A DNA stretch of 64,000 nt, taken from positions 192,754 through 256,753 of the forward strand of contig QUJQ01000002.1 of NCBI GenBank assembly GCA_003480725.1. Direction: 5' to 3'. The translations under genes were made by a program, and so were the position numbers. Source of the stretch: Clostridiaceae bacterium AM27-36LB (GTDB lineage Bacteria; Bacillota; Clostridia; Lachnospirales; Lachnospiraceae). Position 1 is the first letter of the stretch; each line of letters starts with the position of its first letter. Of the stretch, positions 9,102-18,081 are shown piece after piece. The notes below the pieces were generated by a model. It was not told where the DNA came from. It made no database searches and saw nothing but the letters and a program-made list of their open reading frames with translations.

Positions 9102-9513
9102 TTTCTCCTCCAAGTAACACTTCCTCTACAATAGCAGCTGCATCTTTGATGCAGTCTGCACAGGAATGCACCGGTGTTCCGGTGGTCACGCCCTTCAGCT
9201 CTGCACAGATGGTAGAACCGCAGCGCTCCTGAAAACACTCCAGCAGTTGTCTGGACAGCTTATATGTTTTTCCTTTGGTCTTCGGAGCATTGATCTGTCC
9301 ATCACTGTTTTTAAGACCTGCGAGAAGCACTGCTCCTGACAGTGCGCCACAGGTACCTGCCATACAACCCATGCCAAGCCCGAATCCTTCTGTCATGCGG
9401 AAAACATCTTCCTCCTTATAGCCAAACAAGTCACAATAAGTACACGCTACTGCCTGCGCACAGTTGTATCCTTTATCATGCCTTACGATCGTTTCTTTTA
9501 CACGGCTCTCCAT
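9094..9513 (-). CDS. C_GCAxxG_C_C family redox-type protein
   Basis: A protein of 139 aa with the cysteine pattern that names the family: YNCAQAVACTYC near the N-terminus, then GMGCMAGTCGALSG, then CGSTICAEL and SCADC. Members are small cytoplasmic proteins thought to bind a metal or act in redox chemistry; their function is not established. It lies between ilvA (15 bp away) and hom (8 bp overlap) in an amino-acid operon. I have no evidence for its substrate. Confidence 0.8.
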   Translation of the reverse strand: MESRVKETIVRHDKGYNCAQAVACTYCDLFGYKEEDVFRMTEGFGLGMGCMAGTCGALSGAVLLAGLKNSDGQINAPKTKGKTYKLSRQLLECFQERCGSTICAELKGVTTGTPVHSCADCIKDAAAIVEEVLLGGENE

Positions 9514-9528
9514 ACGTACATATTCTCC

Positions 9529-10749
9529 TTAAATGTTGACACTGATAAGCTTCGGTGTATAACCGGCCTTCTCCAGTGCTTTGATGATCTTTTGTTTATG
9601 TTCTGTTCCAAATGCTTCCAGCGTGATCTTCAGTTCTACTGCTGCACTTCTGTTGGTGCTGACAAACTGATTGTGATCCAGTCGGATAACATTTCCATTC
9701 TCTTTTGCAATGACAGAAGCTACATGTACCAGTTCACCCGGCTTATCCGGCAGCAGTACAGACAGTGAGAAGATACGGTCTCTCTGGATCAGTCCATGCT
9801 GTACCACGGAAGACATGGTGATGATATCCATGTTACCGCCGCTTAAAATGCAGACGATCTTCTTGTCTTTTACATTCAGATGCTTCAGTGCTGCCACACT
9901 TAAGAGTCCTGAGTTCTCCACGATCATCTTATGATTCTCTACCATATCCAGAAATGCGACGATCAGCTCGTCATCCGGAACAGAGATCACGCGATCAATA
10001 TTTTTCTGAATGTACGGAAAAATCAGCTTTCCAGGCTGACGGACTGCAGTACCGTCTGCGATGGTCGCACTGTGATCCAGACAGATCACCTCGCCCTTCT
10101 TCAGGGACTGCTCCATACAGTTGGCTCCCTCCGGCTCCACACCGATGACTTTGATCTTTGGATTCAGCATTTTAGCCAGAGTGGCTACACCAGATGCCAG
10201 TCCGCCTCCTCCGATAGGTACCAGAATGTAATCAACCAGCGGAAGCTCCTTGATGATCTCCATGGAGATTGTTCCCTGACCGGTTGCCACATCCAGATCG
10301 TCAAACGGATGGATGAAGGTATATCCTTTTTCTTTTGCAAGCTCAATGGCATGCGCACATGCCTCGTCATAATCATTTCCATAGAGAACAACTTCTGCGC
10401 CGTACTCCTTGGTATGGTTGACTTTGATCAGCGGAGTTGCTGTCGGCATAACGATCACTGCCTTACAGCCATATTCTTTTGCCGCATATGCCACACCCTG
10501 GGCATGATTTCCTGCAGATGCAGTGATCAGTCCCTTCTTTCTGTCCTCATCAGACAGAGTGCTGATCTTATAGTAAGCACCTCTGATCTTGAATGCGCCG
10601 GTCTTCTGCATATTCTCCGGTTTGAGATATACTTTGTTGCCGCACTGGTCGCTGAAGCACTGGCTGTATACCAGACCGGTCTTGTTGGTCACACGACCGA
10701 CGATCTCACATGCTTCTTCAAATTTTTCTAAAGTCATTGTTGTCATCAT
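9529..10749 (-). CDS. ilvA: Threonine ammonia-lyase (PLP enzyme with C-terminal ACT domain)
   Basis: The enzyme of 406 aa deaminates threonine to 2-oxobutanoate, the first step towards isoleucine. The PLP lysine is in KTGAFKIRGAYYK, the Asn motif is SAGNHAQGVA, and the glycine-rich phosphate cup is IPIGGGGLASGVAT. The C-terminal ACT domain begins LSVLLPDKPGELVHVASVI. The short one-ACT form is common in Clostridia and may be biosynthetic or catabolic. RBS AAAGGAG lies 12 bases before the ATG. Together with hom it makes a small threonine/isoleucine group behind ftsY. Confidence 0.92.
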   Translation of the reverse strand: MMTTMTLEKFEEACEIVGRVTNKTGLVYSQCFSDQCGNKVYLKPENMQKTGAFKIRGAYYKISTLSDEDRKKGLITASAGNHAQGVAYAAKEYGCKAVIVMPTATPLIKVNHTKEYGAEVVLYGNDYDEACAHAIELAKEKGYTFIHPFDDLDVATGQGTISMEIIKELPLVDYILVPIGGGGLASGVATLAKMLNPKIKVIGVEPEGANCMEQSLKKGEVICLDHSATIADGTAVRQPGKLIFPYIQKNIDRVISVPDDELIVAFLDMVENHKMIVENSGLLSVAALKHLNVKDKKIVCILSGGNMDIITMSSVVQHGLIQRDRIFSLSVLLPDKPGELVHVASVIAKENGNVIRLDHNQFVSTNRSAAVELKITLEAFGTEHKQKIIKALEKAGYTPKLISVNI

Positions 10750-10794
10750 GGTTTTTGTGTCTCCTTTGTTGTCTGTTGTGTTTTGCGATATATG

Positions 10795-11733
10795 TTAGTT
10801 CTCGGAACTTGGTAAGAACAAAGCATTTACAAATGTGTCTGCGTCAAATTTCTGTAAATCATCAATATGTTCTCCCACTCCGATATACTTAACCGGAACG
10901 TTAAGTTCAGACTGAATTGCCACTGCAATTCCGCCCTTTGCGGTTCCATCCAGTTTTGTCAGGATGATACCTGTCAGATCTGCCACCTCACCAAACTGTC
11001 TTGCCTGCTCCAGTGCATTCTGTCCAGTCGTTCCATCCAGAACCACCAGAGTTTCCCGATATGCATCCGGATATTCTCTTTCGATGATCCGGTTGATCTT
11101 CTTTAGCTCTTCCATCAGATTCTTCTTGTTGTGAAGTCTTCCTGCCGTATCAATGAGCAGAACGTCTGCTTTTCTTGCCTTGGCAGCACTGACTGCGTCG
11201 AAGACAACAGATGCCGGATCTGCGCCTTCCGATCCTCCGATGATCTCCACTCCGGCACGGTTGGCCCATTCTGTCAGCTGCTCTCCTGCTGCTGCACGAA
11301 ACGTATCTGCTGCTGCCAGGATCACTTTTCTTCCCTGTTCCTTGAGCTTTCCTGCCAGTTTACCTACAGATGTAGTCTTACCGACTCCGTTGACACCGAT
11401 CACCAATACCACAGAGGTTCTGTGTTCAAACTCATATGCGGTCTCCCCTACCTGCATCTGCTCCTTGATACTGTTGATCAGCAGCTCCTTGCACTCATGG
11501 GGATCTTTAATATGCTGTTCTTTTACTTTCTGTTTTAGATTATCAATAATGGCAGTGGTCGCATTGATACCAATATCTCCCATTACCAGTGTCTCTTCGA
11601 TCTCATCATAGAAATCATCGTCAATGTCCGAGAAACCGTTGAAAATAGCATCCATTCCGGATACAATATTGTTTCTCGTCTTTGCCAGGCCATCTGCCAG
11701 ACGTCTGAAAAATCCTTTTTTCTCCTCAGCCAT
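10795..11733 (-). CDS. ftsY: Signal recognition particle receptor FtsY
   Basis: The SRP-receptor GTPase has 312 aa and docks ribosome-SRP complexes at the membrane for co-translational insertion. It has the short N domain typical of Firmicutes, then the G domain: GVNGVGKTTSVGKLAGKL (P-loop), DTFRAAAGEQL, DTAGRLHNKKNLMEEL, TKLDGTAKGG and the closing GVGEHIDDLQKFD. It starts 11 bp after smc and is cotranscribed. In many Firmicutes ylxM and ffh follow; here ilvA follows instead. Confidence 0.96.
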   Translation of the reverse strand: MAEEKKGFFRRLADGLAKTRNNIVSGMDAIFNGFSDIDDDFYDEIEETLVMGDIGINATTAIIDNLKQKVKEQHIKDPHECKELLINSIKEQMQVGETAYEFEHRTSVVLVIGVNGVGKTTSVGKLAGKLKEQGRKVILAAADTFRAAAGEQLTEWANRAGVEIIGGSEGADPASVVFDAVSAAKARKADVLLIDTAGRLHNKKNLMEELKKINRIIEREYPDAYRETLVVLDGTTGQNALEQARQFGEVADLTGIILTKLDGTAKGGIAVAIQSELNVPVKYIGVGEHIDDLQKFDADTFVNALFLPSSEN

Positions 11734-11744
11734 AAGGTCACCTC

Positions 11745-14700
11745 CTATTTATCCAGATCATTTTCGATCAGATTCACCGACACCAGAGTAGATACACCCT
11801 TCTCCTGCATAGTAATACCATACAGACGGTCAGCTGCATTCATGGTACCTCTTCGGTGCGTGATCACGATAAACTGCGTATCGCTGGTCAGCTTGTGAAG
11901 GTATTTTGCAAAACGTACCACGTTGGAGTCGTCCAGTGCCGCCTCGATCTCGTCCAGAAGACAGAAGGGGGACGGCTTTAAGTTCTGAATGGCAAACAGA
12001 AGAGAAATGGCCGTCAGAGCCTTCTCACCACCGGAAAGCTGCATCATATTCTGCAGCTTCTTCCCCGGCGGCTGTGAGATGATCCGGATACCTGTCTCCA
12101 GAATATCCTCCTCATCAATCAGCTCCAGCGTTCCTTTACCGCCGCCAAACAGTTCCTTGAATGCTTTATCAAACTCCCTCTGGATCAGCACAAACTGTTC
12201 CATGAACTGTTTCTTCATACCAGTATCCAGTTCCTTTATAACCTGCTTCAAGGCTTCTTCTGCCTCCTGAAGGTCATTGCGCTGTCCATTCATGAACGTA
12301 TAACGTTCCGATATCTCTTTATAATCTTCAATAGCATTCACATTGACATTGCCCAGAGCACGGATCTCTTCTTTTACCGTGCCACAGTCTTTTTTCAATG
12401 CCGAAAGACTGGTATATTCTTCCTTGCGAAGCGGGATCGCCGCATTGTAAGTCAGCTCATATTCTGACCACATATGGTTCATGAGTGACTCAGAATTCTC
12501 ATCCAGCTTCTCCTTCTGGCTGTCCAGACGAAACAGCTCCTTATCCAGCTCGTTCATTCTGCCGGACAGCTCTTCCCTTCGTCCGAAGAATGCTTTGTGG
12601 GAAGAGGACTGCGCTTCCTTCTGGCTCTGCAGCTCCTGGGTCTTCTGCTCCAGCTCTTCCATCCGTCTGGCTGCCGCTTCCATCTGCACGTTCAGGGTCT
12701 CAATGCCTTCCTGTCTGCTGTGGGTATCGGACTCTGCCTGAACCTGTTCCTGCAGAATCTGTTCCTTTTCCCCGGTAAGCTTGTGGATCTCTCCCTCGAT
12801 CCGCCTGAGGTTTGCAGATGAGAATTCTGCTTTCTGGCGAATGGATGCCGTATCCAGATGGATGTCTTCCAGTTCTCTGGCTGCATCAGCCTCCAGTGCC
12901 TTATCTTCCTCCAGGCGCTGCTGATAAGTCTCCACCGCAAAGGTATGTGCTTTTTCCATCGCCTCGGAATCTTTCAGCTCCGTCTGATTGGTCTTCCGGA
13001 ACTCCTCGATCTCGGCCGTCTGTTTTTTCAGCTCTGCACTTTCCTTTTCCAGTGCTTCTCTTCCGGTACCGGCTGCTTTACGCTGCACTTTCAACTGCTC
13101 CACGTTCATGCGGGCTGTATTTTCCCGGACTTTGATCTCCTGAAGGACTGCTGCTCCTTCATCCAGAATGGAATAACAGCGGCTTCTCTCATTCTGAAGC
13201 TCCACCAACGTAGTCTGTGTAGCTTCCAGCTCTTTTTTAAGTCTGTCTACCCGCTCTCGTAATTCATCGATCTCTCGTTTTCTGCTCAAGAGACTGCTGC
13301 TGTTCTTGAAAGCACCTCCTGTCAGGGAACCTCCCGGATTCAGGGACTCTCCTTCCAGTGTGACGATACGGAGTGTATATTTATATTTTCGTTGTAATGC
13401 CACTGCATGGTCGATATGATCCACCACAACAGTCCTTCCCAGCAGCTGCGCACAGATATCCGCATAACGGGCATCTGCCTGTACCAGCGTGTGTGCCAGT
13501 CCCAGCACTCCAGGCTCTTTTAATACCTGGGGCTGACGAAATTCCTGCGGATTTCTCACTGCCGTCAATGGCAGAAATGTCACACGACCATACCGGTTCT
13601 GCTTCAGATACTGGATCAGGCGTTTTGCAGTCTCCTCATCCTCTGTGACTACATTCTGGATACTTCCGCCAAGAGCTGTCTCTATGGCTGTCTCATATCT
13701 CTTATCCGTCTGGATCAGATCTGCAACCACACCGCAGATTCCTGCTTCCTGTCCTTTTCGCTCCATAACACGACGGATGCTGTTGCCATAACCGTCATAG
13801 CGCTCTGCCAGGTTCTGCAGTGATTCCAGTCTGGATGCTTCTCTGTGATATGCGCTCTGTCCCGCTTCCAGACGCTTTCGTCCCAATGTGATCTGCTGCT
13901 GCAGCTCCTGGATCTTCTGCTCGATCTCTGCCCGTTCAGAAAGCTTTGCCTTCAGTTCCTCACTTACTTCCTGAAGCTCCTTCTTACGCTGTTCCAGCAG
14001 CTCTTCCTGTCCCATCTCATCGCTGCGGATCTGGATCAGCTTCTGATTAAGTTCTGACATACGGATATTGATCTGTTCTGTCATAGCATCATAGCGCTGC
14101 AGCTTTCCTTTAATGGAAGACCGCTGGTTCAGAAGAGAAATGATCTCATTCTTGCTGTTTTCCATATTGGTCTGGCTGTCGGCGATCCGCTGCTGAATAT
14201 CGGATACTTTCTGTTCTGCATCCGTCTGCACTTTTTCTGCCTGCGCCAGTGCAAGATCCTGCTCCTGCTTTTCTTCCAGAACAGTCTCTTTTTCCTGTTG
14301 CCTCTCTGTCAAATCCCGCTCTATATTCTGCAGACGTTCGGCATAATGCTTTGCATTTGCCTGTGCAGAACGTACCTGTTCTTTGAGAACTGCCGCCTGC
14401 CCCTTCATCTGCTGCTTCTCTACTCTGGCAGAGGTGGCTTCTTCTTTGGCTGCATCGATCTTCTGCTCGATCTCCTCCAGCTCTTTCTCGATCCGCTCAT
14501 ATTCCAGCTTTGTATTTTCAAAAGAAGCCTTTGTCTCATCCAGCTGATCCTGAGTGATCTTTCTGGTTTCTTCCAGTTCCTTCAGCTGCTTCTTAATATT
14601 TTCCATCTCCATCAGGAAAATATGGATCTCGAACTCTTTTAAGGTCTCTTTTTTCTTCAGATATTCTTTCGCCTTCTCTGCCTGGCGTTCCAGAGGTCCT

Positions 14701-15305
14701 ACCTGCTTCTCCAGCTCTGTCAGAATATCATTGACACGAAGCAGATTCTGCTTCTCGTCATCCAGCTTCTTCTCCGCCGTCTTCTTACGCTTCTTGAATT
14801 TTACAATTCCGGTAGCTTCATCAAAAAGCTCACGGGCTTCCTCCGGTCTGGTACTTAAGATCCGGTCGATCTGACCCTGTCCGATGATAGAATATCCCTC
14901 TTTACCAATACCGGTGTCATAGAACATCTCCTGAATATCCTTCAGCCTGCAGGTAGTTCCATTTAATAGATATTCACTCTCCCCTGACCGATATAACCGT
15001 CTCGTGACCGTTACTTCCTCATAGGCAACCGGCAATTTGTGATCTGCATTATCCATGGTGATAGCTACCGACGCAAAGCTCAAAGGCTTCCGGTTCTCTG
15101 TACCGGAGAAAATGACGTCCTGCATGGTTCCTCCACGAAGCTGCTTGACCCGCTGTTCACCCAGTACCCAGCGGACTGCATCTGCCACATTACTTTTTCC
15201 AGAGCCGTTCGGTCCTACAATACCGGTGATTCCATTGTGAAATTCAAATACGATCTTATTTGCAAAGGACTTAAATCCCTGTACTTCAATACTTTTTAAA
15301 TACAT
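11745..15305 (-). CDS. smc: Chromosome segregation ATPase SMC
   Basis: The full-length condensin ATPase has 1186 aa. The N-terminal head carries the Walker A motif GPNGSGKSNVADAVRW and is followed by a long Glu/Lys/Gln-rich coiled coil. A hinge lies near residues 510-670 (GICGVVADLI to GGSLTGGAFKNSSS). The return coiled coil follows, then the C-terminal head with signature LSGGEKALTAISLLFA and Walker B FCLLDEIEAALDD. It folds and segregates the chromosome, normally with ScpA/ScpB, which are not in this window. It lies 16 bp after rnc and 11 bp before ftsY. Confidence 0.97.
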   Translation of the reverse strand: MYLKSIEVQGFKSFANKIVFEFHNGITGIVGPNGSGKSNVADAVRWVLGEQRVKQLRGGTMQDVIFSGTENRKPLSFASVAITMDNADHKLPVAYEEVTVTRRLYRSGESEYLLNGTTCRLKDIQEMFYDTGIGKEGYSIIGQGQIDRILSTRPEEARELFDEATGIVKFKKRKKTAEKKLDDEKQNLLRVNDILTELEKQVGPLERQAEKAKEYLKKKETLKEFEIHIFLMEMENIKKQLKELEETRKITQDQLDETKASFENTKLEYERIEKELEEIEQKIDAAKEEATSARVEKQQMKGQAAVLKEQVRSAQANAKHYAERLQNIERDLTERQQEKETVLEEKQEQDLALAQAEKVQTDAEQKVSDIQQRIADSQTNMENSKNEIISLLNQRSSIKGKLQRYDAMTEQINIRMSELNQKLIQIRSDEMGQEELLEQRKKELQEVSEELKAKLSERAEIEQKIQELQQQITLGRKRLEAGQSAYHREASRLESLQNLAERYDGYGNSIRRVMERKGQEAGICGVVADLIQTDKRYETAIETALGGSIQNVVTEDEETAKRLIQYLKQNRYGRVTFLPLTAVRNPQEFRQPQVLKEPGVLGLAHTLVQADARYADICAQLLGRTVVVDHIDHAVALQRKYKYTLRIVTLEGESLNPGGSLTGGAFKNSSSLLSRKREIDELRERVDRLKKELEATQTTLVELQNERSRCYSILDEGAAVLQEIKVRENTARMNVEQLKVQRKAAGTGREALEKESAELKKQTAEIEEFRKTNQTELKDSEAMEKAHTFAVETYQQRLEEDKALEADAARELEDIHLDTASIRQKAEFSSANLRRIEGEIHKLTGEKEQILQEQVQAESDTHSRQEGIETLNVQMEAAARRMEELEQKTQELQSQKEAQSSSHKAFFGRREELSGRMNELDKELFRLDSQKEKLDENSESLMNHMWSEYELTYNAAIPLRKEEYTSLSALKKDCGTVKEEIRALGNVNVNAIEDYKEISERYTFMNGQRNDLQEAEEALKQVIKELDTGMKKQFMEQFVLIQREFDKAFKELFGGGKGTLELIDEEDILETGIRIISQPPGKKLQNMMQLSGGEKALTAISLLFAIQNLKPSPFCLLDEIEAALDDSNVVRFAKYLHKLTSDTQFIVITHRRGTMNAADRLYGITMQEKGVSTLVSVNLIENDLDK

Positions 15306-15321
15306 GCATTCTTTTCCTGTT

Positions 15322-16008
15322 CTAGTTTTCCCGCCCTGTCAGCGCATGGTAGGCTGCTTCCTGTTCAGCGGCTTTCTTTGTCCGGCCTTTTCCGCGGCCG
15401 ATCACCTTCTCTCCCAGTCTGGCCTCTACCACGAACAGCTTCTGATGATCCGGGCCTTCCTCTCCCACCAGTTCATAATGCAGGACTTTGTCATGATGCG
15501 CCTGCACGCGCTCCTGTAAAATGGTCTTACTATCAAAAAAGAGTTTCTTGTGCTCCAGATCATTGAGAATGAACTTGCAGATAAATTCTTTTGCGCTAGT
15601 AAAACCACCATCCAAGTAGATTGCTCCGATCAATGCTTCGCAGGCATCAGACGTAATAGATGCTCTGGTACGTCCTCCGCTGATCTCTTCGCCTCTGCCC
15701 AGCAGAATATAGTCTCCCAGCGGGATCGCTTTTGCACAGAATGCCAGAGTCTGCTCGCATACAATGCTGGCACGCATTTTTGTAGCATCACCTTCTGGCA
15801 TGGTTGGATATGTATGGAACAGATACTCGCTGGTCACCAGCTCCAGTACCGCATCTCCCAGAAACTCCAGCCGTTCATTGCTTTTTAATTTCCCCATGTG
15901 CCGTTCATTCGCATAAGAGCTGTGGCTCATGGCATGTTTCAGAAGTCCTTTATCCTTGAACTGATAACCAATCTTCTGCTCCAGCTCCGTCAGTAATTCG
16001 TTTTCCAT
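15322..16008 (-). CDS. rnc: Ribonuclease III
   Basis: The enzyme has 228 aa and cleaves double-stranded RNA, including rRNA precursors. The catalytic signature NERLEFLGDAVLELVTSEYLF lies near residue 45, and the second acidic site is in SDACEALIGAIYLDGG. A C-terminal double-stranded RNA-binding domain follows (residues of about 155-226), ending GKGRTKKAAEQEAAYHAL. RBS TGGAGAAAG precedes the ATG. It is part of the conserved plsX-acpP-rnc-smc-ftsY order, though a hairpin terminator separates it from acpP. Confidence 0.96.
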   Translation of the reverse strand: MENELLTELEQKIGYQFKDKGLLKHAMSHSSYANERHMGKLKSNERLEFLGDAVLELVTSEYLFHTYPTMPEGDATKMRASIVCEQTLAFCAKAIPLGDYILLGRGEEISGGRTRASITSDACEALIGAIYLDGGFTSAKEFICKFILNDLEHKKLFFDSKTILQERVQAHHDKVLHYELVGEEGPDHQKLFVVEARLGEKVIGRGKGRTKKAAEQEAAYHALTGREN

Positions 16009-16025
16009 TATCTTTCTCCATATTT

Positions 16026-16075
16026 AAGAAAAGGTGTTGCAAAACCCAGTCTTACAGGGCGGATTCTGCAACACC
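16026..16075 (-). terminator. Hairpin terminator/attenuator between acpP and rnc
   Basis: GGTGTTGCA at one arm pairs perfectly with TGCAACACC, with a loop of about 25 bases and a minus-strand TTTTCTTAA after it. It would set a high acpP to rnc-smc-ftsY transcript ratio, as acyl carrier protein is needed in large amounts; that role is inference. Confidence 0.7.
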
Positions 16076-16083
16076 TCCACGTT

Positions 16084-16314
16084 TTAGTTTACTGCATTCT
16101 TAATCTGCTCAACAGCATCGCCGACGGTTACAATCTTCTCCGCATCTTCGTTTGAGATCTCAATATCAAACTCTTCTTCGATGCCCATAATAATCTGGAA
16201 TACATCCAGGGAATCTGCTCCGAGATCATCCACAAAGGTGGTATCCATTGTGATCTCCTCCGGGTCAACATTCAGTACTTCTGCGATGATTTCCTGTAAT
16301 TTTTCAAATTCCAT
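16084..16314 (-). CDS. acpP: Acyl carrier protein
   Basis: The acidic protein of 76 aa carries growing acyl chains in fatty acid synthesis. The phosphopantetheine attachment site is the Ser in [20 protein letters not shown] (near residue 37). Length and helix pattern match standard AcpP. It lies between plsX and rnc, 25 bp after plsX. A terminator-like hairpin follows at once. Confidence 0.97.
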   Translation of the reverse strand: MEFEKLQEIIAEVLNVDPEEITMDTTFVDDLGADSLDVFQIIMGIEEEFDIEISNEDAEKIVTVGDAVEQIKNAVN

Positions 16315-16339
16315 GATAATTCATTCCTTCCTGTTTTTC

Positions 16340-17356
16340 TTACTTCATTTCTTCTGCCTGAATTCCGGCCTTAATCTTATCATTCATTCCCTGTTCCACA
16401 AATGTAACACACTGAAGGATGGAATTCTTGATCTCAACAGCTTTGGAGCTTCCATGGGTCTTCACTACCAGACCTTTCAGTCCTAACAGCGGTGCTCCGC
16501 CATACTGGCTGGTATCAAACTTTTTCAGTGTTGTCTTCAGTGCTGGTTTGACCAGAAGTGCTCCAATCTTGCTTCTCAGCGTAGACATCATTCCTTTTTT
16601 CACCATGGAAATCAGGGTGGCTCCAACTCCTTCATACAGTTTCAGAATGATATTTCCTGCAAAGGCCTCACAGACGATCACATCCGCATAACCTGACGGG
16701 ATGTCGCGCGCTTCAATGCTTCCAATAAAATTAATATCCTGACATGCTTTCAGAAGCGGGAAAGTCTCTTTGACCAGTGCATTTCCCTTCTCTTCCTCTG
16801 CACCAATATTGACGATGGCCACTCTTGGGTTCTTCACACCCATAACATTTTCCATATAAATGGAACCCATCTTTGCAAACTGTACCAGATGAGACGGTCT
16901 GGCATCCACATTGGCACCGCAGTCGATCAGCAGTGAAGCTCCTTTTTCTGTCGGCAGAAGAGGCGCAAGCGGTGGACGCTCCACTCCTTTAAGTCTTCCA
17001 ACAATGAGCTGTCCTCCGACCAGTACTGCTCCGGTACTGCCTGCTCCCACAAATGCATCTGCTTCTCCATTTTTTACCAGCTTCATGGCAACAACGATTG
17101 AAGAATCCTTCTTCGAACGGATTGCCTGAACCGGCGGTTCAGCCATCTCGATGATCTCGGTTGCATTGACAACTTCCATTCTGGAAGCATCATACTGATA
17201 TTTTGAAAGTTCCTGCTGCACAGCTTCTTCCTGCCCTACCAGAATCACCTTCAGATCAGTGCTGGCTTTTAGTGCCTCCACGGCGCCTTTGACGATCTCT
17301 GCCGGCGCATTGTCTCCTCCCATGGCATCTACTGCCACTCTTATCAGTTCCTGCAT
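16340..17356 (-). CDS. plsX: Phosphate acyltransferase PlsX
   Basis: The enzyme has 338 aa and converts acyl-ACP to acyl-phosphate, feeding the PlsY acyltransferase of phospholipid synthesis. Motifs seen are RVAVDAMGGDNAPAEIVKGA at the N-terminus, IVVAMKLVKNGEADAFVGAGSTGA, and GASLLIDCGANVDARPSHLVQF. RBS AAGGAGGAGTAAG precedes the ATG. It is the first gene of the operon, with a strong promoter at 17416-17444. In related genomes rpmF directly precedes plsX; here they are separated by a PTS and two-component block of about 6.5 kb. Confidence 0.96.
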   Translation of the reverse strand: MQELIRVAVDAMGGDNAPAEIVKGAVEALKASTDLKVILVGQEEAVQQELSKYQYDASRMEVVNATEIIEMAEPPVQAIRSKKDSSIVVAMKLVKNGEADAFVGAGSTGAVLVGGQLIVGRLKGVERPPLAPLLPTEKGASLLIDCGANVDARPSHLVQFAKMGSIYMENVMGVKNPRVAIVNIGAEEEKGNALVKETFPLLKACQDINFIGSIEARDIPSGYADVIVCEAFAGNIILKLYEGVGATLISMVKKGMMSTLRSKIGALLVKPALKTTLKKFDTSQYGGAPLLGLKGLVVKTHGSSKAVEIKNSILQCVTFVEQGMNDKIKAGIQAEEMK

Positions 17357-17415
17357 CTTACTCCTCCTTGCCGGCGCTCACCATATGATACACACAGGTT
17401 CACGCTATCTATATC

Positions 17416-17444
17416 ATAATACGAAAACAGATTCTTTAAGTCAA
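17416..17444 (-). promoter_or_regulatory. Sigma-A promoter of the plsX operon
   Basis: Minus-strand TTGACT (17444-17439), a 17-base spacer and TATTAT (17421-17416), about 60 bases before the plsX start. I see no FapR-like palindrome beside it. Confidence 0.75.
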
Positions 17445-17454
17445 TACTTTCCAT

Positions 17455-17486
17455 CAAAAAAGAGACAGGCACTTTTCTCCTGTCTC
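17455..17486 (-). terminator. Intrinsic terminator after the PTS IIA gene
   Basis: GAGACAGG pairs with CCTGTCTC around a 9-base loop, followed on the minus strand by six T. It closes the PTS transcript just before the plsX promoter. Confidence 0.85.
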
Positions 17487-17501
17487 CTTTTGCTCTGGCT
17501 T

Positions 17502-17987
17502 TTACTGCCAGATTCCCACGATCGTCTCTCCCGCTTTTGCAGTTACCCCTGTAGTATACTGAACATCACCGGAATGCTCGCCTTCCATCACGATCTGCAT
17601 GATCTCCATGCAATAGCCTTTTGCTTCCAGTGCCTCCCGTTCAAATCGAATCAGCTCATCTCCTGCTTTTACCGTATCTCCGGTCTTTGCAAGTGCTTCG
17701 AACCCTTCCCCTTTCAGGTTCACTGTATCCACACCAATATGGATCAGCACTTCCAGTCCGCCGGTCAGTTCCAGACCGATCGCATGGTTGCTTCCGTCCA
17801 TGGTCACAGTTACTGTTCCATCTGCCGGTGCCACGATCACATCAGACGTGGGACGGATCACGACTCCATTTCCCAATGCGCAGGAAGAAAATACTGGATC
17901 AGTTGCTTCCGTCATCGGTACAACTGCTCCATCTACCACTGCTTTCATTTCATACGTTACTTTTTTCTTTTTAAAAAGTCCAAACAT
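17502..17987 (-). CDS. PTS glucose-family IIA component (EIIA-Glc type)
   Basis: The phosphocarrier has 161 aa and passes phosphate from HPr to a IIB domain. Motifs are VVIRPTSDVIVAPADG, the supporting His in GSNHAIGLELTGG, and the phosphorylated His in VLIHIGVDTVNLKGEGF. It is a free-standing IIA; neither transporter in this cluster carries its own IIA, so it could serve both the IIC gene just upstream and the IICB at 19437. A terminator follows. Confidence 0.93.
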   Translation of the reverse strand: MFGLFKKKKVTYEMKAVVDGAVVPMTEATDPVFSSCALGNGVVIRPTSDVIVAPADGTVTVTMDGSNHAIGLELTGGLEVLIHIGVDTVNLKGEGFEALAKTGDTVKAGDELIRFEREALEAKGYCMEIMQIVMEGEHSGDVQYTTGVTAKAGETIVGIWQ

Positions 17988-18081
17988 AATAATCCTCCTG
18001 ACCTCCGCTGACTCTTTCTATAGAATAACAGGTCAGCCTCGCTTCGTCTATTCACAATTTTCCCTTCTATATGGAAAATCG

